DNA of 64,000 nt from Flavobacterium sp. HJJ (GTDB lineage Bacteria; Bacteroidota; Bacteroidia; Flavobacteriales; Flavobacteriaceae). Below are positions 38,545-46,847 of the stretch, piece by piece (within the stretch, counting starts at the first letter, position 1; each line of letters starts with the position of its first letter). The stretch spans positions 1 to 64,000 of the forward strand of contig NZ_JADKPR010000016.1 in the NCBI RefSeq assembly GCF_015351475.1. The letters are read 5' to 3'. The position numbers and the translations under genes were made by a program. Under the pieces are notes generated by a model. That model was not told the DNA's origin, ran no database searches, and was given only the letters and a program-made list of their open reading frames with translations.

Positions 38545-39258
38545 ATGGAAAATAAAAAATTCAAAAAGAGGGTTACAGCTTTGGTTTTGCTTTTTGCAAT
38601 TGTCGGTTTTGCTCAAAATCAAAATCCATTTACATTGCAGATAGATGCTTTTTATGCGAAAATTAAGGAGCAGAAGAAACCGCAGTTAATTGATGCCCGA
38701 AGTACCGAAGAGTTTGCTATTAATCACATTGACGGTGCAGTTAATTTTAATTTGCAAACAGAAAATTATGCTAAATATGCGGCTCAGTTAGATAAAACAA
38801 AACCTGTTTTTATATATTCAATCGGTGCAGGAAGAAGCGGTCAGCTGGCAAAAGAATTATTAAAAAATGGTTTTTTGGAAGTGCATGATCTTGAAGGCGG
38901 AATCGCCGCATGGATTGGATCTGGAAAACCTTTTTATACTAATTCAAAAAGTAAATTGACATTGACAGAGTACAAAAAAATTATTGCTGAAAACAAGGCT
39001 GTTTTAGTAGATATTGGTTCAAGATATTGTGGCGCCTGCAAAAAAGTAAAACCAGTTTTGGAAGCTATCAGGGCAGAAAATGGGACTAATTTGAAAATTG
39101 TTGAAATTGATCTGGAAGACAACCCGAAGGTTATCGCAGATTTGAAAACAGTAAAGATTTTTCCAACATTGATTTTATATCAAAATGGAAAAATTGTTTT
39201 TAAGAAAGACGGCTTAGGTGACTTGAAAAAAGATGTTGATGCAGCTTTGGCTCATTAA
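38545..39258 (+). CDS. Exported rhodanese-thioredoxin fusion protein
   Basis: The 237-residue protein has a signal peptide (VLLFAIVGFAQ). The rhodanese domain (about 30-130; LIDARSTEEFAINHIDGAVN) has the active loop YSIGAGRSGQL, where the usual catalytic Cys is Ser. It therefore probably cannot hold a persulfide. The thioredoxin domain (about 140-235) has active site YCGACKKVKP, a CGAC motif instead of CGPC. It begins 11 bases after the hydroxylase-family gene. A role in periplasmic thiol or sulfur redox, for example reducing FGE or sulfatase cysteines, fits the locus but is inference. Confidence 0.85.
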   Translation: MENKKFKKRVTALVLLFAIVGFAQNQNPFTLQIDAFYAKIKEQKKPQLIDARSTEEFAINHIDGAVNFNLQTENYAKYAAQLDKTKPVFIYSIGAGRSGQLAKELLKNGFLEVHDLEGGIAAWIGSGKPFYTNSKSKLTLTEYKKIIAENKAVLVDIGSRYCGACKKVKPVLEAIRAENGTNLKIVEIDLEDNPKVIADLKTVKIFPTLILYQNGKIVFKKDGLGDLKKDVDAALAH

Positions 39259-39362
39259 AAAATATAGTATAACATTCAGAATAAATTTATGAATTGTTAT
39301 GTAGTTAAAAACTTGTTTTTTAGTTTTTTATAAATTTATGTTTTAATTTTATACAATAAATA

Positions 39363-39496
39363 ATATGACTGTCCGCAAATAATACCATGTATTTTTTTCG
39401 CCACTGATTACACAGATTCTCACAGATTTCATTACTGTTTTTTTTAAAAATCTGTGGCTAATTTAATCTGTTTGGTATTAGTTGAAGGAAAGTCAT
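39363..39496. mobile_element. MITE-like element A with CACAGATT arms
   Basis: Ends: atatgactgtcc (39363-39374) and ggaaagtcat (39487-39496). Inner arms: gccactgattacacagattc with a further tcacagatt (39400-39428), and aatctgtggc (39449-39458). The inner left arm matches element B (42246-42398) and has the same layout as the inverted repeats around the GxxExxY gene at 6171-6611. The right arm is shorter than in element B. No coding capacity. Confidence 0.78.
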
Positions 39497-39513
39497 AAAA
39501 AATAATTTAAAAT

Positions 39514-39543
39514 TTGGAAGTTCCTATTTTTAATATATATTTG
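39514..39543 (+). promoter_or_regulatory. Promoter of the FGE-exporter pair
   Basis: TTG (39514-39516), a 19-base spacer and TATATTTG (39536-39543) match the Bacteroidota consensus. It lies just after MITE-like element A and shows that FGE and the YeiH-type gene can be transcribed apart from the susCD-sulfatase genes, with a leader of about 170 nt. Confidence 0.75.
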
Positions 39544-39590
39544 TTCTATGGTATAAGTAGTATTTAAATTGTACTTATATCAAAAAAAAA

Positions 39591-39674
39591 ATGGCAACTC
39601 AATACGTCTCTTTTGGAGAAAGGCAAGGTTTATTGGTACTTGGTATTCCTTGCCTATGTATTGTTTTTGATTAA
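39591..39674 (+). CDS. Leader ORF upstream of FGE, 27 residues
   Basis: The frame starts MATQYVSFGERQG and ends PCLCIVFD followed by TAA, with two near-adjacent Cys codons close to the end. It shares the VSFG tetrapeptide with the MCCCC leader at 26415. Its DNA contains an aggcaagg (39621-39628) / ccttgcct (39648-39655) stem. It lies between the promoter at 39514 and the FGE start. A regulatory leader peptide is plausible; alternatively it is a chance frame. Confidence 0.4.
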   Translation: MATQYVSFGERQGLLVLGIPCLCIVFD

Positions 39675-39721
39675 TTAAAATGGAATAGAATACTTTTCAC
39701 ATTATTTTGAGCTTACTTATC

Positions 39722-40804
39722 ATGAATAAAAATATATATAGTGTAATTGCAGCAATTAGTTTTGCAGGTTTTTCAGCTTATGGACAAGAAAATAAAGCGT
39801 TAGCAGTTGTTTCAGCAGCTGATTGTAAGGCTATGTGTAAGGTAAATACATCCAAAAAAGCATTATTGCTGCAATCCATTAATAAAACTTCAGAAGAGCA
39901 TACAGCAGCTTCGACCGGAGGAATGGTCTGGGTTGATGGAGGCGAATTCAGCATGGGAACCAATGATTATCCCGATGCAAAACCTATTCACAAAGTAAGT
40001 GTTAAAGGCTGTTGGATTGATGAGCATGAAGTAACTAATGCGCAGTTTGCTGCTTTTGTGAAGGCCACTAATTATGTAACCATTGCCGAAAGACCATTGG
40101 ATCCAAATGATTATCCAGGTGTTCCGCTCGAGAATTTAGTGCCAGGTTCGGCGGTATTTGTGCCTCCAGTAGGAAAGGTGGCTTTGGATAATATACAGCA
40201 ATGGTGGCAGTACGTTCCGGGTGCCAGCTGGCAGCATCCTGCTGGGCCAGAAAGCAGTATTGCTGGGCTGGAAAATTATCCTGTAGTGCAGGTTAGTTAT
40301 TTAGATGCTAAGGCTTATGCCGAATGGGCAGGAAAAAGGCTTCCAACCGAAGCCGAATGGGAGTTTGCAGCAAGAGCCGGAAGACCTTCTGCAAAATATT
40401 ACTGGGGTACGGAACTCAAGCCAGACGGAAAATGGGCAGCGAATATTTTTCAGGGATCTTTTCCGGATAATAACACAGCCGAAGATGGTTTTACAGGAGC
40501 AGCTCCGGTAAAATCGTTTCCTAAAAATCCATATGGGATTTATGATCTGGAAGGAAATGTATGGGAATGGTGCAGTGATTTATACCGAGACGATTATTAT
40601 AAAAGCAGTGCAGTTGATAATCCCACCGGGCCTTCGGCCAGTTATGACCCAGAAGAACCGGGTGTAGAAAAACATGTTCAAAGAGGCGGTTCTTATTTAT
40701 GCAGCGATCAATACTGTATTCGTTATGTGGCGGGAAGCCGCGGTAAAGGAGAGACTACAAGTGCCTGCAATCACTTAGGTTTCCGCTGTGTGAAGGATAA
40801 ATAA
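39722..40804 (+). CDS. Formylglycine-generating enzyme (sulfatase-modifying factor)
   Basis: This enzyme converts the sulfatase motif cysteine to formylglycine using O2 and copper. I start it at MNKNIYSVIAAISFAGFSAY, a clean signal peptide, giving 360 residues. The SUMF1 fold is clear (MVWVDGGEFSMGTND, GCWIDEHEVTNAQFAAFV, GKRLPTEAEWEFAARAGR, GNVWEWCSDLY). The catalytic region RGGSYLCSDQYCIRYVAGSR keeps both active-site cysteines (C-x4-C), unlike GldK. It ends HLGFRCVKDK. It should mature the three CxPxR sulfatases encoded upstream after export. The following exporter gene is 31 bases away. Confidence 0.94.
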   Translation: MNKNIYSVIAAISFAGFSAYGQENKALAVVSAADCKAMCKVNTSKKALLLQSINKTSEEHTAASTGGMVWVDGGEFSMGTNDYPDAKPIHKVSVKGCWIDEHEVTNAQFAAFVKATNYVTIAERPLDPNDYPGVPLENLVPGSAVFVPPVGKVALDNIQQWWQYVPGASWQHPAGPESSIAGLENYPVVQVSYLDAKAYAEWAGKRLPTEAEWEFAARAGRPSAKYYWGTELKPDGKWAANIFQGSFPDNNTAEDGFTGAAPVKSFPKNPYGIYDLEGNVWEWCSDLYRDDYYKSSAVDNPTGPSASYDPEEPGVEKHVQRGGSYLCSDQYCIRYVAGSRGKGETTSACNHLGFRCVKDK

Positions 40805-40835
40805 TAAAAACGAAAGCTGAAAACAATAATTTGAT

Positions 40836-42098
40836 ATGACATTAAAAACAAAACAATTTACTATTCATGAAGATTGGGCAGCAGTGCTTTTAGGTTTTTT
40901 GATAATTGGAATTTCTCTTTTTATTTACCTGCCTTCGGTTCCTGTATTCAAGTGGTCAAACGGGGCCGATCTGCAGAATAATGTATGCAGCGGTACGAAT
41001 ATAAAAGAACTTTTTCTGCAATTTATTTACCTTTTAGGGATTGGTATACTAGGCGTTTTTTTGGTTGGGAAATCGGTTAAGAAATTTTTATTGGGTTTTC
41101 CAATAGTGTTTGTATTGACAGTAGCGGCCTTGATTATAGCGGGTAATACTGTAATCAAGGGGCTCAATTTAGAGGCAGTTATTTTCAGCCTGATTATAGG
41201 ATTGTCTATAGGTAATTTTTTCAAGCTTCCAGAATGGTTCCGCACCGCACTTTCAACCGAAATTTTTGTAAAAATCGGTTTGGTATTGTTAGGAACCGGT
41301 GTCATATTTTCGGATATACTAAAGGCAGGTTCTCTAGGGCTGATTCAAGCTTTAGTGGTAGTTTTGTCCGTTTGGTATTTTGCTTTTTGGGTGTGTAAGA
41401 AGCTTAAAGTTGATGAGGAATTAGCCTTAATGATTTCCAGTGCTGTTTCCATCTGCGGTGTTTCGGCTGCGATTGCAACATCCGGAGCCATCAAAGGCGA
41501 TTCGAAGAAACTGTCTTATGTCATTTCAATGGTATTGGTAACGGCCATTCCAATGATGATTTTTATGCCAATGGTTGCCAAGCACTTCAATTTTGCAGAA
41601 GAAGTTACAGGAGCCTGGCTCGGTGGCAGTATCGATACTTCGGGAGCTGTTGTTGCTTCGGGAACATTAGTTGGAGAAACTGCTTTGAAGATTAGCACAA
41701 TTGTTAAATTTTCGCAGAATGTATTACTGGGATTAGCAGCTTTTGCGATATCCGTTTATTGGTCGTATGCCCAGAATAAATCATCGGATGCTGTTACGGC
41801 GAAACCAACTTTAGGAGTTATCTGGGAACGTTTTCCAAAGTTTGTGATTGGGTTTATTGTCGCTTCTTTGGTTTTTTCTTTTCTGATTTCCCCCGAAACA
41901 AGAGATACGGTTAAAGACAGTCTGAAGAATCTCCAGGGGCTTTGGTTTGCGCTGGCTTTTACCAGTATTGGATTGGAAACTAATTTCAAAGATTTGTTTA
42001 CTAATAATAGCAAAAAGCCATTGTACGCTTTTTTGACAGCTCAGCTGTTCAATATTATAATCACGCTTCTGATTGCCTTATTATTGTTTGGCAAATAA
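40836..42098 (+). CDS. YeiH-family putative sulfate exporter
   Basis: The 420-residue inner-membrane protein has about ten helices and belongs to the YeiH/UPF0324 family. Supporting segments are SLIIGLSIGN, IGLVLLGTGVIFSDI, ISSAVSICGVSAAIATSGAI, GGSIDTSGAVVASGTLVGE and ALAFTSIGLETNFKDLF. Family members are annotated as putative sulfate or sulfonate-related exporters, largely by genetic context. Here it is paired with FGE, so removing or moving sulfate or sulfite released by the sulfatases is a reasonable guess. Confidence 0.85.
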   Translation: MTLKTKQFTIHEDWAAVLLGFLIIGISLFIYLPSVPVFKWSNGADLQNNVCSGTNIKELFLQFIYLLGIGILGVFLVGKSVKKFLLGFPIVFVLTVAALIIAGNTVIKGLNLEAVIFSLIIGLSIGNFFKLPEWFRTALSTEIFVKIGLVLLGTGVIFSDILKAGSLGLIQALVVVLSVWYFAFWVCKKLKVDEELALMISSAVSICGVSAAIATSGAIKGDSKKLSYVISMVLVTAIPMMIFMPMVAKHFNFAEEVTGAWLGGSIDTSGAVVASGTLVGETALKISTIVKFSQNVLLGLAAFAISVYWSYAQNKSSDAVTAKPTLGVIWERFPKFVIGFIVASLVFSFLISPETRDTVKDSLKNLQGLWFALAFTSIGLETNFKDLFTNNSKKPLYAFLTAQLFNIIITLLIALLLFGK

Positions 42099-42117
42099 GG
42101 ATTTTTTTTTAGAATAG

Positions 42118-42246
42118 GATATCATTGTGCACGGCCAATCTTTAGAAGAATTGGGTATAAAAACTGCTGTCCGTCAGTAATTAGTGTTTTATGACACAAC
42201 CCAGGATGTGGATGTATCCATAGAAACACTTTGGAAGTTAAAAAAA
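42118..42246 (+). pseudogene. Possible gene relic truncated by MITE-like element B
   Basis: One reading frame gives protein-like sequence, GQSLEELGIKTAVRQ, then a single TAA stop, then FYDTTQDVDVSIETLWKLKK, running directly into the left end of element B. I do not recognise the family. It may be the remains of a gene disabled by a stop and by element insertion. Confidence 0.3.
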
Positions 42247-42398
42247 TATGACTATCCGCAAAGCATACTAAATCTTTTTTTTGCCGCTGATTACACAGAT
42301 TCTCACAGATTTTGCATGCATTTTTTTAGAAATCTGTGAGAATCTGTGTAATCTGTGGCCAATTTTATCGATTTGGTATTAGTCACGGATAGTCATAT
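42246..42398. mobile_element. MITE-like element B with 13-bp terminal inverted repeats
   Basis: Terminal repeats atatgactatccg (42246-42258) and cggatagtcatat (42386-42398) are perfect complements. Inner arms at 42283-42312 (gccgctgattacacagattc...) and 42330-42359 (...gtgtaatctgtggc) match in 28 of 30 positions and carry 9-10-base periodic cacagatt units. Element A at 39363-39496 is in the same orientation, so the two bracket FGE and the YeiH gene. Confidence 0.82.
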
Positions 42399-42583
42399 AA
42401 AAAATAATAAAGCATAAAAGTTAAACACAAAAAAGTCTGTTCGTCTTGTCTTTTGATGAGATTAAGGCTGGTAAAAAATATTTTTGGAGATTAAAATTTC
42501 CAAGACAGGAAGTGAAAACTTCCCGCTTAAAATCTGAACTTGGTTAGTTTGGTTAGTTAATTTTACTTGATTTTTTTTTTTGT

Positions 42584-42625
42584 AAGTGCAGTAATTCATT
42601 TTTTGAAAATACTGCACTTTTTTTT
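42584..42625 (+). terminator. Terminator upstream of the second LRR gene
   Basis: A 10-bp stem (aagtgcagta / tactgcactt) is followed by eight Ts. It lies nearly 500 bases after the YeiH gene, so either that transcript has a long 3' end across element B or an unannotated short transcript stops here. The remainder of the 42399-42680 gap shows no gene. Confidence 0.75.
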
Positions 42626-42680
42626 GTAGGATTTATTACTGTTAACATTTTTTTTGTGTTAATTAGTCGATTTTTTTTGT

Positions 42681-42708
42681 TTGTTGGCGAAGTTTTTAAT
42701 TATTTTTG
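42681..42708 (+). promoter_or_regulatory. Promoter of the second LRR gene
   Basis: TTG (42681-42683), a 17-base spacer and TATTTTTG (42701-42708) match the consensus, 26 bases before the start codon at 42735. Confidence 0.65.
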
Positions 42709-42734
42709 GAGCAACTAATTTTTAAACCGAGTAA

Positions 42735-43562
42735 ATGAGTAATAAAATTACGCTGCTAATTTTTACTGTATTCTTTTCATTCTCTTCTTTTGCAAATTTT
42801 TCAAAAGCAGAAAAAGAAGTCCTTATAAAATTAAACCAAGCTACCAATGGAGCTAAATGGATTAATAAATGGGATCTTTCTTTACCGATTGATAAATGGT
42901 ATGGAGTAAAAGTCGTTGATGATAAAGTGGTTTCGATAAATTTGAAAAACAATAATTTAACAGGGCGTATACCCGTAGAAATTACTACTTTACTGAATTT
43001 ACAGGAATTAAATTTAGGCACCAATTTATTGAATGGCGAAATACCGCTCAACATTGGTAACATGAAAGCTTTAGAGGTATTAGATCTTTCTTTTAATAAG
43101 ATGACTGGTTTTATCCCTGTTTCTATCTGTACGCTTCCAAATTTAAAAGTATTAATGCTTGACCGTAATATCTTTTCTGGTGAGCTGCCACAGCAGATAG
43201 GAAAACTGTCTGCGCTTGAGAGTTTATCTTTATATGAGAACTCTTTCCAAGGTTCGCTGCCGGTTTCTTTTTACGAGTTAAAATCTTTGCGAACACTTTC
43301 TTTATATACTAATAGATTCACTGGAAAATTAAGTCCTTCGATTGGGAATCTGGTATTGTTAGAAAATCTGAATCTTTTTGATAATGACTTTAAAGGGCAG
43401 GTGCCTGCAGAATTAGAAAAATTAACTCGTTTAAAAAAATTAAATATATCCTATAATCTGTTTTCAGGTCAGGTATCCAATAAATTATCGCTGTTAGATA
43501 AATTAAATATGACCATGAGAAACGAAATAGGAAATGTAATTTCTTTACCTATAAAAGGATAA
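42735..43562 (+). CDS. Secreted plant-type leucine-rich repeat protein (copy 2)
   Basis: This 275-residue paralogue of the protein at 25146 has a signal peptide (ITLLIFTVFFSFSSFANF). It has the same cap (VLIKLNQATNGAKWINKWDL, then DKWYGVKVV) and about seven LxxLxLxxNxLxGxIP repeats (for example LDLSFNKMTGFIPVSICTL). The ending is also similar (MTMRNEIGNVISL against STMRNESGAAFKL). It has its own promoter and terminator. Its function is not known; protein or glycan binding at the cell surface or in the periplasm is likely. Confidence 0.88.
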   Translation: MSNKITLLIFTVFFSFSSFANFSKAEKEVLIKLNQATNGAKWINKWDLSLPIDKWYGVKVVDDKVVSINLKNNNLTGRIPVEITTLLNLQELNLGTNLLNGEIPLNIGNMKALEVLDLSFNKMTGFIPVSICTLPNLKVLMLDRNIFSGELPQQIGKLSALESLSLYENSFQGSLPVSFYELKSLRTLSLYTNRFTGKLSPSIGNLVLLENLNLFDNDFKGQVPAELEKLTRLKKLNISYNLFSGQVSNKLSLLDKLNMTMRNEIGNVISLPIKG

Positions 43563-43626
43563 AATCATCCCGTAAGAGTAAAGAGATTAAGAAGATTGTT
43601 TGTTTTAATTACACTTAGTTAGATTT

Positions 43627-43660
43627 ACCCTGTAACTTCATACATTACAGGGTTTTTCGT
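43627..43660 (+). terminator. Terminator of the second LRR gene
   Basis: An accctgtaa / ttacagggt stem is followed by tttttcgtttttt. Confidence 0.85.
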
Positions 43661-43721
43661 TTTTTACAGCTGAGGTAATTTCAATTAAGTTTAAATTTTA
43701 CTCCTTAAATGAAAAGTGAAG

Positions 43722-43754
43722 TTGTTTTAATAATAGCTTAATGTTATAAATTTG
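43722..43754 (+). promoter_or_regulatory. Candidate promoter for the 101-residue protein gene
   Basis: TTG (43722-43724), a 22-base spacer and TAAATTTG (43747-43754) lie about 120 bases before the gene at 43874. The spacer is at the long end of the accepted range. Confidence 0.45.
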
Positions 43755-43873
43755 ATAATTTACAGCTCAATATTATATCAGTTTCTTTTTTTTATCTAAT
43801 TTTATTGAGAATTCAGCTGAAATAGAAGCTGAAAAGATTAATTTTAATTTATCCACATTTTAATTATAGAATT

Positions 43874-44179
43874 ATGATAGTACAGTATCAAGGAGAGCAA
43901 AACGGAGTTCCATCAATATTTACTTTAAGAATCATTGGAAACAATCTGTCAAAAAGCAGTTCGAATTATCAGATAGATTTATTGAAAGGAGATAAGCCTC
44001 TGCCAATTTTTACAAGTTTTATACATCAGAGTTTATCAAATTGCCTGAAAGAGATTTATTTGTTCAGAAAACATAACAAAATTACATTCGATGCTGCTTC
44101 AGAAAAAGTAGCGCCCAAATTAGTTCCTTATGATTTGGTTTTATACAATGCCCACAAAGAGGGATTGTTTAAATCCTAA
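43874..44179 (+). CDS. Hypothetical protein, 101 residues
   Basis: A cytosolic-looking protein with no signal peptide or membrane helix (start MIVQYQGEQNGVPSIFTLRI; end YDLVLYNAHKEGLFKS). It is predicted as mixed alpha/beta. It has a candidate promoter upstream and a clear terminator downstream, so it is a single-gene unit between the two glycan loci. I do not recognise a family. Confidence 0.65.
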   Translation: MIVQYQGEQNGVPSIFTLRIIGNNLSKSSSNYQIDLLKGDKPLPIFTSFIHQSLSNCLKEIYLFRKHNKITFDAASEKVAPKLVPYDLVLYNAHKEGLFKS

Positions 44180-44203
44180 GTTATTTTTTAGATATTATAA
44201 AGA

Positions 44204-44233
44204 GACTGTTCAGATTGAACGGTCTTTTTTTTT
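44204..44233 (+). terminator. Terminator after the 101-residue protein gene
   Basis: A gactgttca / tgaacggtc stem with one mismatch is followed by nine Ts. Confidence 0.88.
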
Positions 44234-44627
44234 GCCGTATGTTTTGTTCAACTGTCAGTATCACTTATTTTTTAAGAAAGATTCTGAAACCGTTTTCTCT
44301 AAGTAATTCTACTCTTTGTTTTTCAGAAGCATAATCCAGAAGCAGTATTGATTATGCTGATTTCCTGTTTCATTTTGGGCAGTCTGTCTATAGTTTTGAA
44401 TGATACGTCCATTATTAAAAAATCAATAATTTATAATTTTATCCTTAAATAAAATGCCATAAAAGCGGGTATTAATAACAAATTGTTACTAAAGCTAATG
44501 TGATTTTTGGCATTGGAAAAGTTTAGCAAATTCAACGATAGTTTTAAGTTTCTATAAATCTATATGGAGATGTATTTTTAAAATTATCAAAACAAATAAA
44601 TATATAAGAAACTAAAATTACAGTAAA
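44234..44627. other. Intergenic region before GH89
   Basis: About 390 bases without a convincing gene. On the minus strand, 44275-44350 can be read as a protein-like fragment (LLLDYASEKQRVELLRENGF, then RIFLKK and stop) that may be a relic. A TAGTTTTG element at 44391-44398 is a weak promoter candidate. taacaaattgtta at 44476-44488 is a perfect odd-length palindrome that could bind a regulator. Confidence 0.35.
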
Positions 44628-46805
44628 ATGACAAAAATGACCTTGAGTATTAATAGATTTATGAAAAGCGCAGCTTCTTTTCTTGTTTTTCTTTTATTTG
44701 TAACTAACGGATACTGTAAAAACGATAAGGAAACCAAAACCGCATCGGCAGTACTGGAAAGACTTATTGGAAAACGGGCAAATGAATTTGACTTAATTAT
44801 TGCTGAAAAAAAAGACTCCAATGAAACAGATTGGTTTGAAGTGGAAACAACAGCAGCAAACCGAGTTAGAATTACTGCCTCTTCGAATGTTGTGATTTGT
44901 TATGCTGCTTATAATTTTCTTAGAGATATTGGAGCAGTTTTAGTCAGCTGGGAGGGAAACAGAATCGATTTGCCTAAGAGCTGGCCAAAATATTCAAAAA
45001 AACAGTCTACACCTTTTAAATACAGGGAATATTTAAATGCCTGTACTTTTGGATACACTACTCCATGGTGGGACTGGAAACGCTGGGAACAGGAAATAGA
45101 CTGGATGGCTTTTCATGGTATTAATCTGCCTACAGCATTGGAAGGGCAGGAAGCAGTATGGCAGCTGTTGTGGAAAGAATATGGGTTAACAGACAGTCAG
45201 TTACAGGCGCACTTTGCAGGACCTGCATTTTTGCCTTGGCAGCGAATGGGAAATATCAATGGTCTGGAAGGACCGCTGCCACAAGACTGGATAAATAAAA
45301 AAGAAAGCGTTCAAAAACAGATACTGCAAAGAATGAAGGCATTAGGAATGCATCCTGTTGTGCCTGCTTTTAGCGGCTACGTACCTAAAGCATTCGCAGA
45401 AAAACACCCAAATTCAAAGATTAGTGAATTAAATTCCTGGTCAGGAGGAGGTTTTGAAAGTACTTATTTATTGGATTCTAAAGATCCTTTGTTTAAAGAA
45501 GTTGGTAAGCGTTTTATAGAAATTTACACAAAAGTTTATGGAGAGGCTGATTTCTATCTAGCCGATTCATTTAATGAAATAACACCGCCAGTTTCAAAAG
45601 AGCATAAAAACGAGGAACTGTCAGATTATGGAAAAACCATTTTTGAAACCATAAATGAAGCTGCTCCAAAAGCAACCTGGGTTATGCAGGGATGGCTTTT
45701 TGGGGACAATAAAGAATTTTGGACTAAAGAAGCTACTAAGGCTTTCTTAAGCAAAGTGCCAAACGGTCGTTTAATGATTCAGGATTATGCAAATGACCGA
45801 TATAAAGTATGGGAAAATCAAGAGGCTTTTTATGGAAAGCAATGGACCTATGGATATGTGCATAATTATGGGGGATCCAATCCAGTTTACGGGGATTTAA
45901 ATTTCTACAGAAACGAGCTGACAAGCTTATTGAAAAATCCAAATAAAGGCAATGTTGCCGGCTACGGAGTAATGCCGGAAGGATTAAACAATAACTCAAT
46001 AGTTTACGAATACATTTATGACCTTCCTTGGTCACAGGGTAAAGAATCTGTAAATGACTGGATGCATCAGTATCTAAAAGCCAGATACGGCAAAAAAACT
46101 TCTGCTCCTGTTTTTCAGGCTTGGCAATTGCTGTTAGAGTCCGTTTACAGCACTAAATACTGGGAAACGCGCTGGTGGAATGACTGGGCAGGAGCTTATC
46201 TTTTTTTTAAAAGACCTACATTAAAAATTACAGAATTTAAAGGAAATCCAGGAGATAAGGAAAAGCTGAAACAGGCTTTGGATATTCTGAAAAAAGAAGC
46301 TAAAAACTTCAGTAAAGAGAGCCTTTATAATTATGATCTGCTGGATGCATCCAGACATTATTATTCACTTATTATTGATGAACAGCTGATGGAATGCGTC
46401 AAAGCTTATCAGTCAAAAGACATAAAAAAAGGCGATGAATTGTTTAAAAAAATCGAAAAGTATGCTTTGGATATTGATAATATGCTTTTGGGACAGCCTT
46501 TGAACAGCTTAAATAATTGGGTGAAATCGGCTTCTGATTACGGAAACACTCCTGATGAATCCAAATTGTATATAAAAAATGCAAAAACATTAATAACGCT
46601 TTGGGGTGGAGAAGGACACCTGAATGATTATGCATCAAGATCGTGGCGCGGTATGTATGCATCCTTTTATTGGTCAAGATGGAAAATGTTTTTACAGGAT
46701 TTAAGAAAATCATCAGCCAATAACATTCCGTTTGATGAAACGAAAGAAAGAGAAGCCATAAAACAATGGGAAGTAAAGTGGACTGAAAACAAAGAAATGC
46801 ATTAG
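44628..46805 (+). CDS. Alpha-N-acetylglucosaminidase, GH89
   Basis: The 725-residue exported enzyme releases terminal alpha-linked GlcNAc. It is homologous to human NAGLU and to bacterial GH89 enzymes. Signal peptide: FMKSAASFLVFLLFVTNGYC. Family segments include ICYAAYNFLRDIGA, TPWWDWKRWEQEIDWMAFHG (all-alpha/TIM domain start) and the two catalytic glutamates in LADSFNEITPP (about 319) and GVMPEGLNNN (about 450). All are intact. It opens the 44.6-64 kb glycan locus. Known GH89 substrates include mucin GlcNAc-alpha-1,4-Gal and heparan sulfate ends. Confidence 0.95.
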   Translation: MTKMTLSINRFMKSAASFLVFLLFVTNGYCKNDKETKTASAVLERLIGKRANEFDLIIAEKKDSNETDWFEVETTAANRVRITASSNVVICYAAYNFLRDIGAVLVSWEGNRIDLPKSWPKYSKKQSTPFKYREYLNACTFGYTTPWWDWKRWEQEIDWMAFHGINLPTALEGQEAVWQLLWKEYGLTDSQLQAHFAGPAFLPWQRMGNINGLEGPLPQDWINKKESVQKQILQRMKALGMHPVVPAFSGYVPKAFAEKHPNSKISELNSWSGGGFESTYLLDSKDPLFKEVGKRFIEIYTKVYGEADFYLADSFNEITPPVSKEHKNEELSDYGKTIFETINEAAPKATWVMQGWLFGDNKEFWTKEATKAFLSKVPNGRLMIQDYANDRYKVWENQEAFYGKQWTYGYVHNYGGSNPVYGDLNFYRNELTSLLKNPNKGNVAGYGVMPEGLNNNSIVYEYIYDLPWSQGKESVNDWMHQYLKARYGKKTSAPVFQAWQLLLESVYSTKYWETRWWNDWAGAYLFFKRPTLKITEFKGNPGDKEKLKQALDILKKEAKNFSKESLYNYDLLDASRHYYSLIIDEQLMECVKAYQSKDIKKGDELFKKIEKYALDIDNMLLGQPLNSLNNWVKSASDYGNTPDESKLYIKNAKTLITLWGGEGHLNDYASRSWRGMYASFYWSRWKMFLQDLRKSSANNIPFDETKEREAIKQWEVKWTENKEMH

Positions 46806-46847
46806 TATGTCATCATTAATATCTATCAATAAATAAAAATAAAAGCA

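Noticed and set aside
44275..44350. Minus-strand gene before GH89
   Set aside because: Only a short fragment reads as protein-like, with stops upstream and no start signal.
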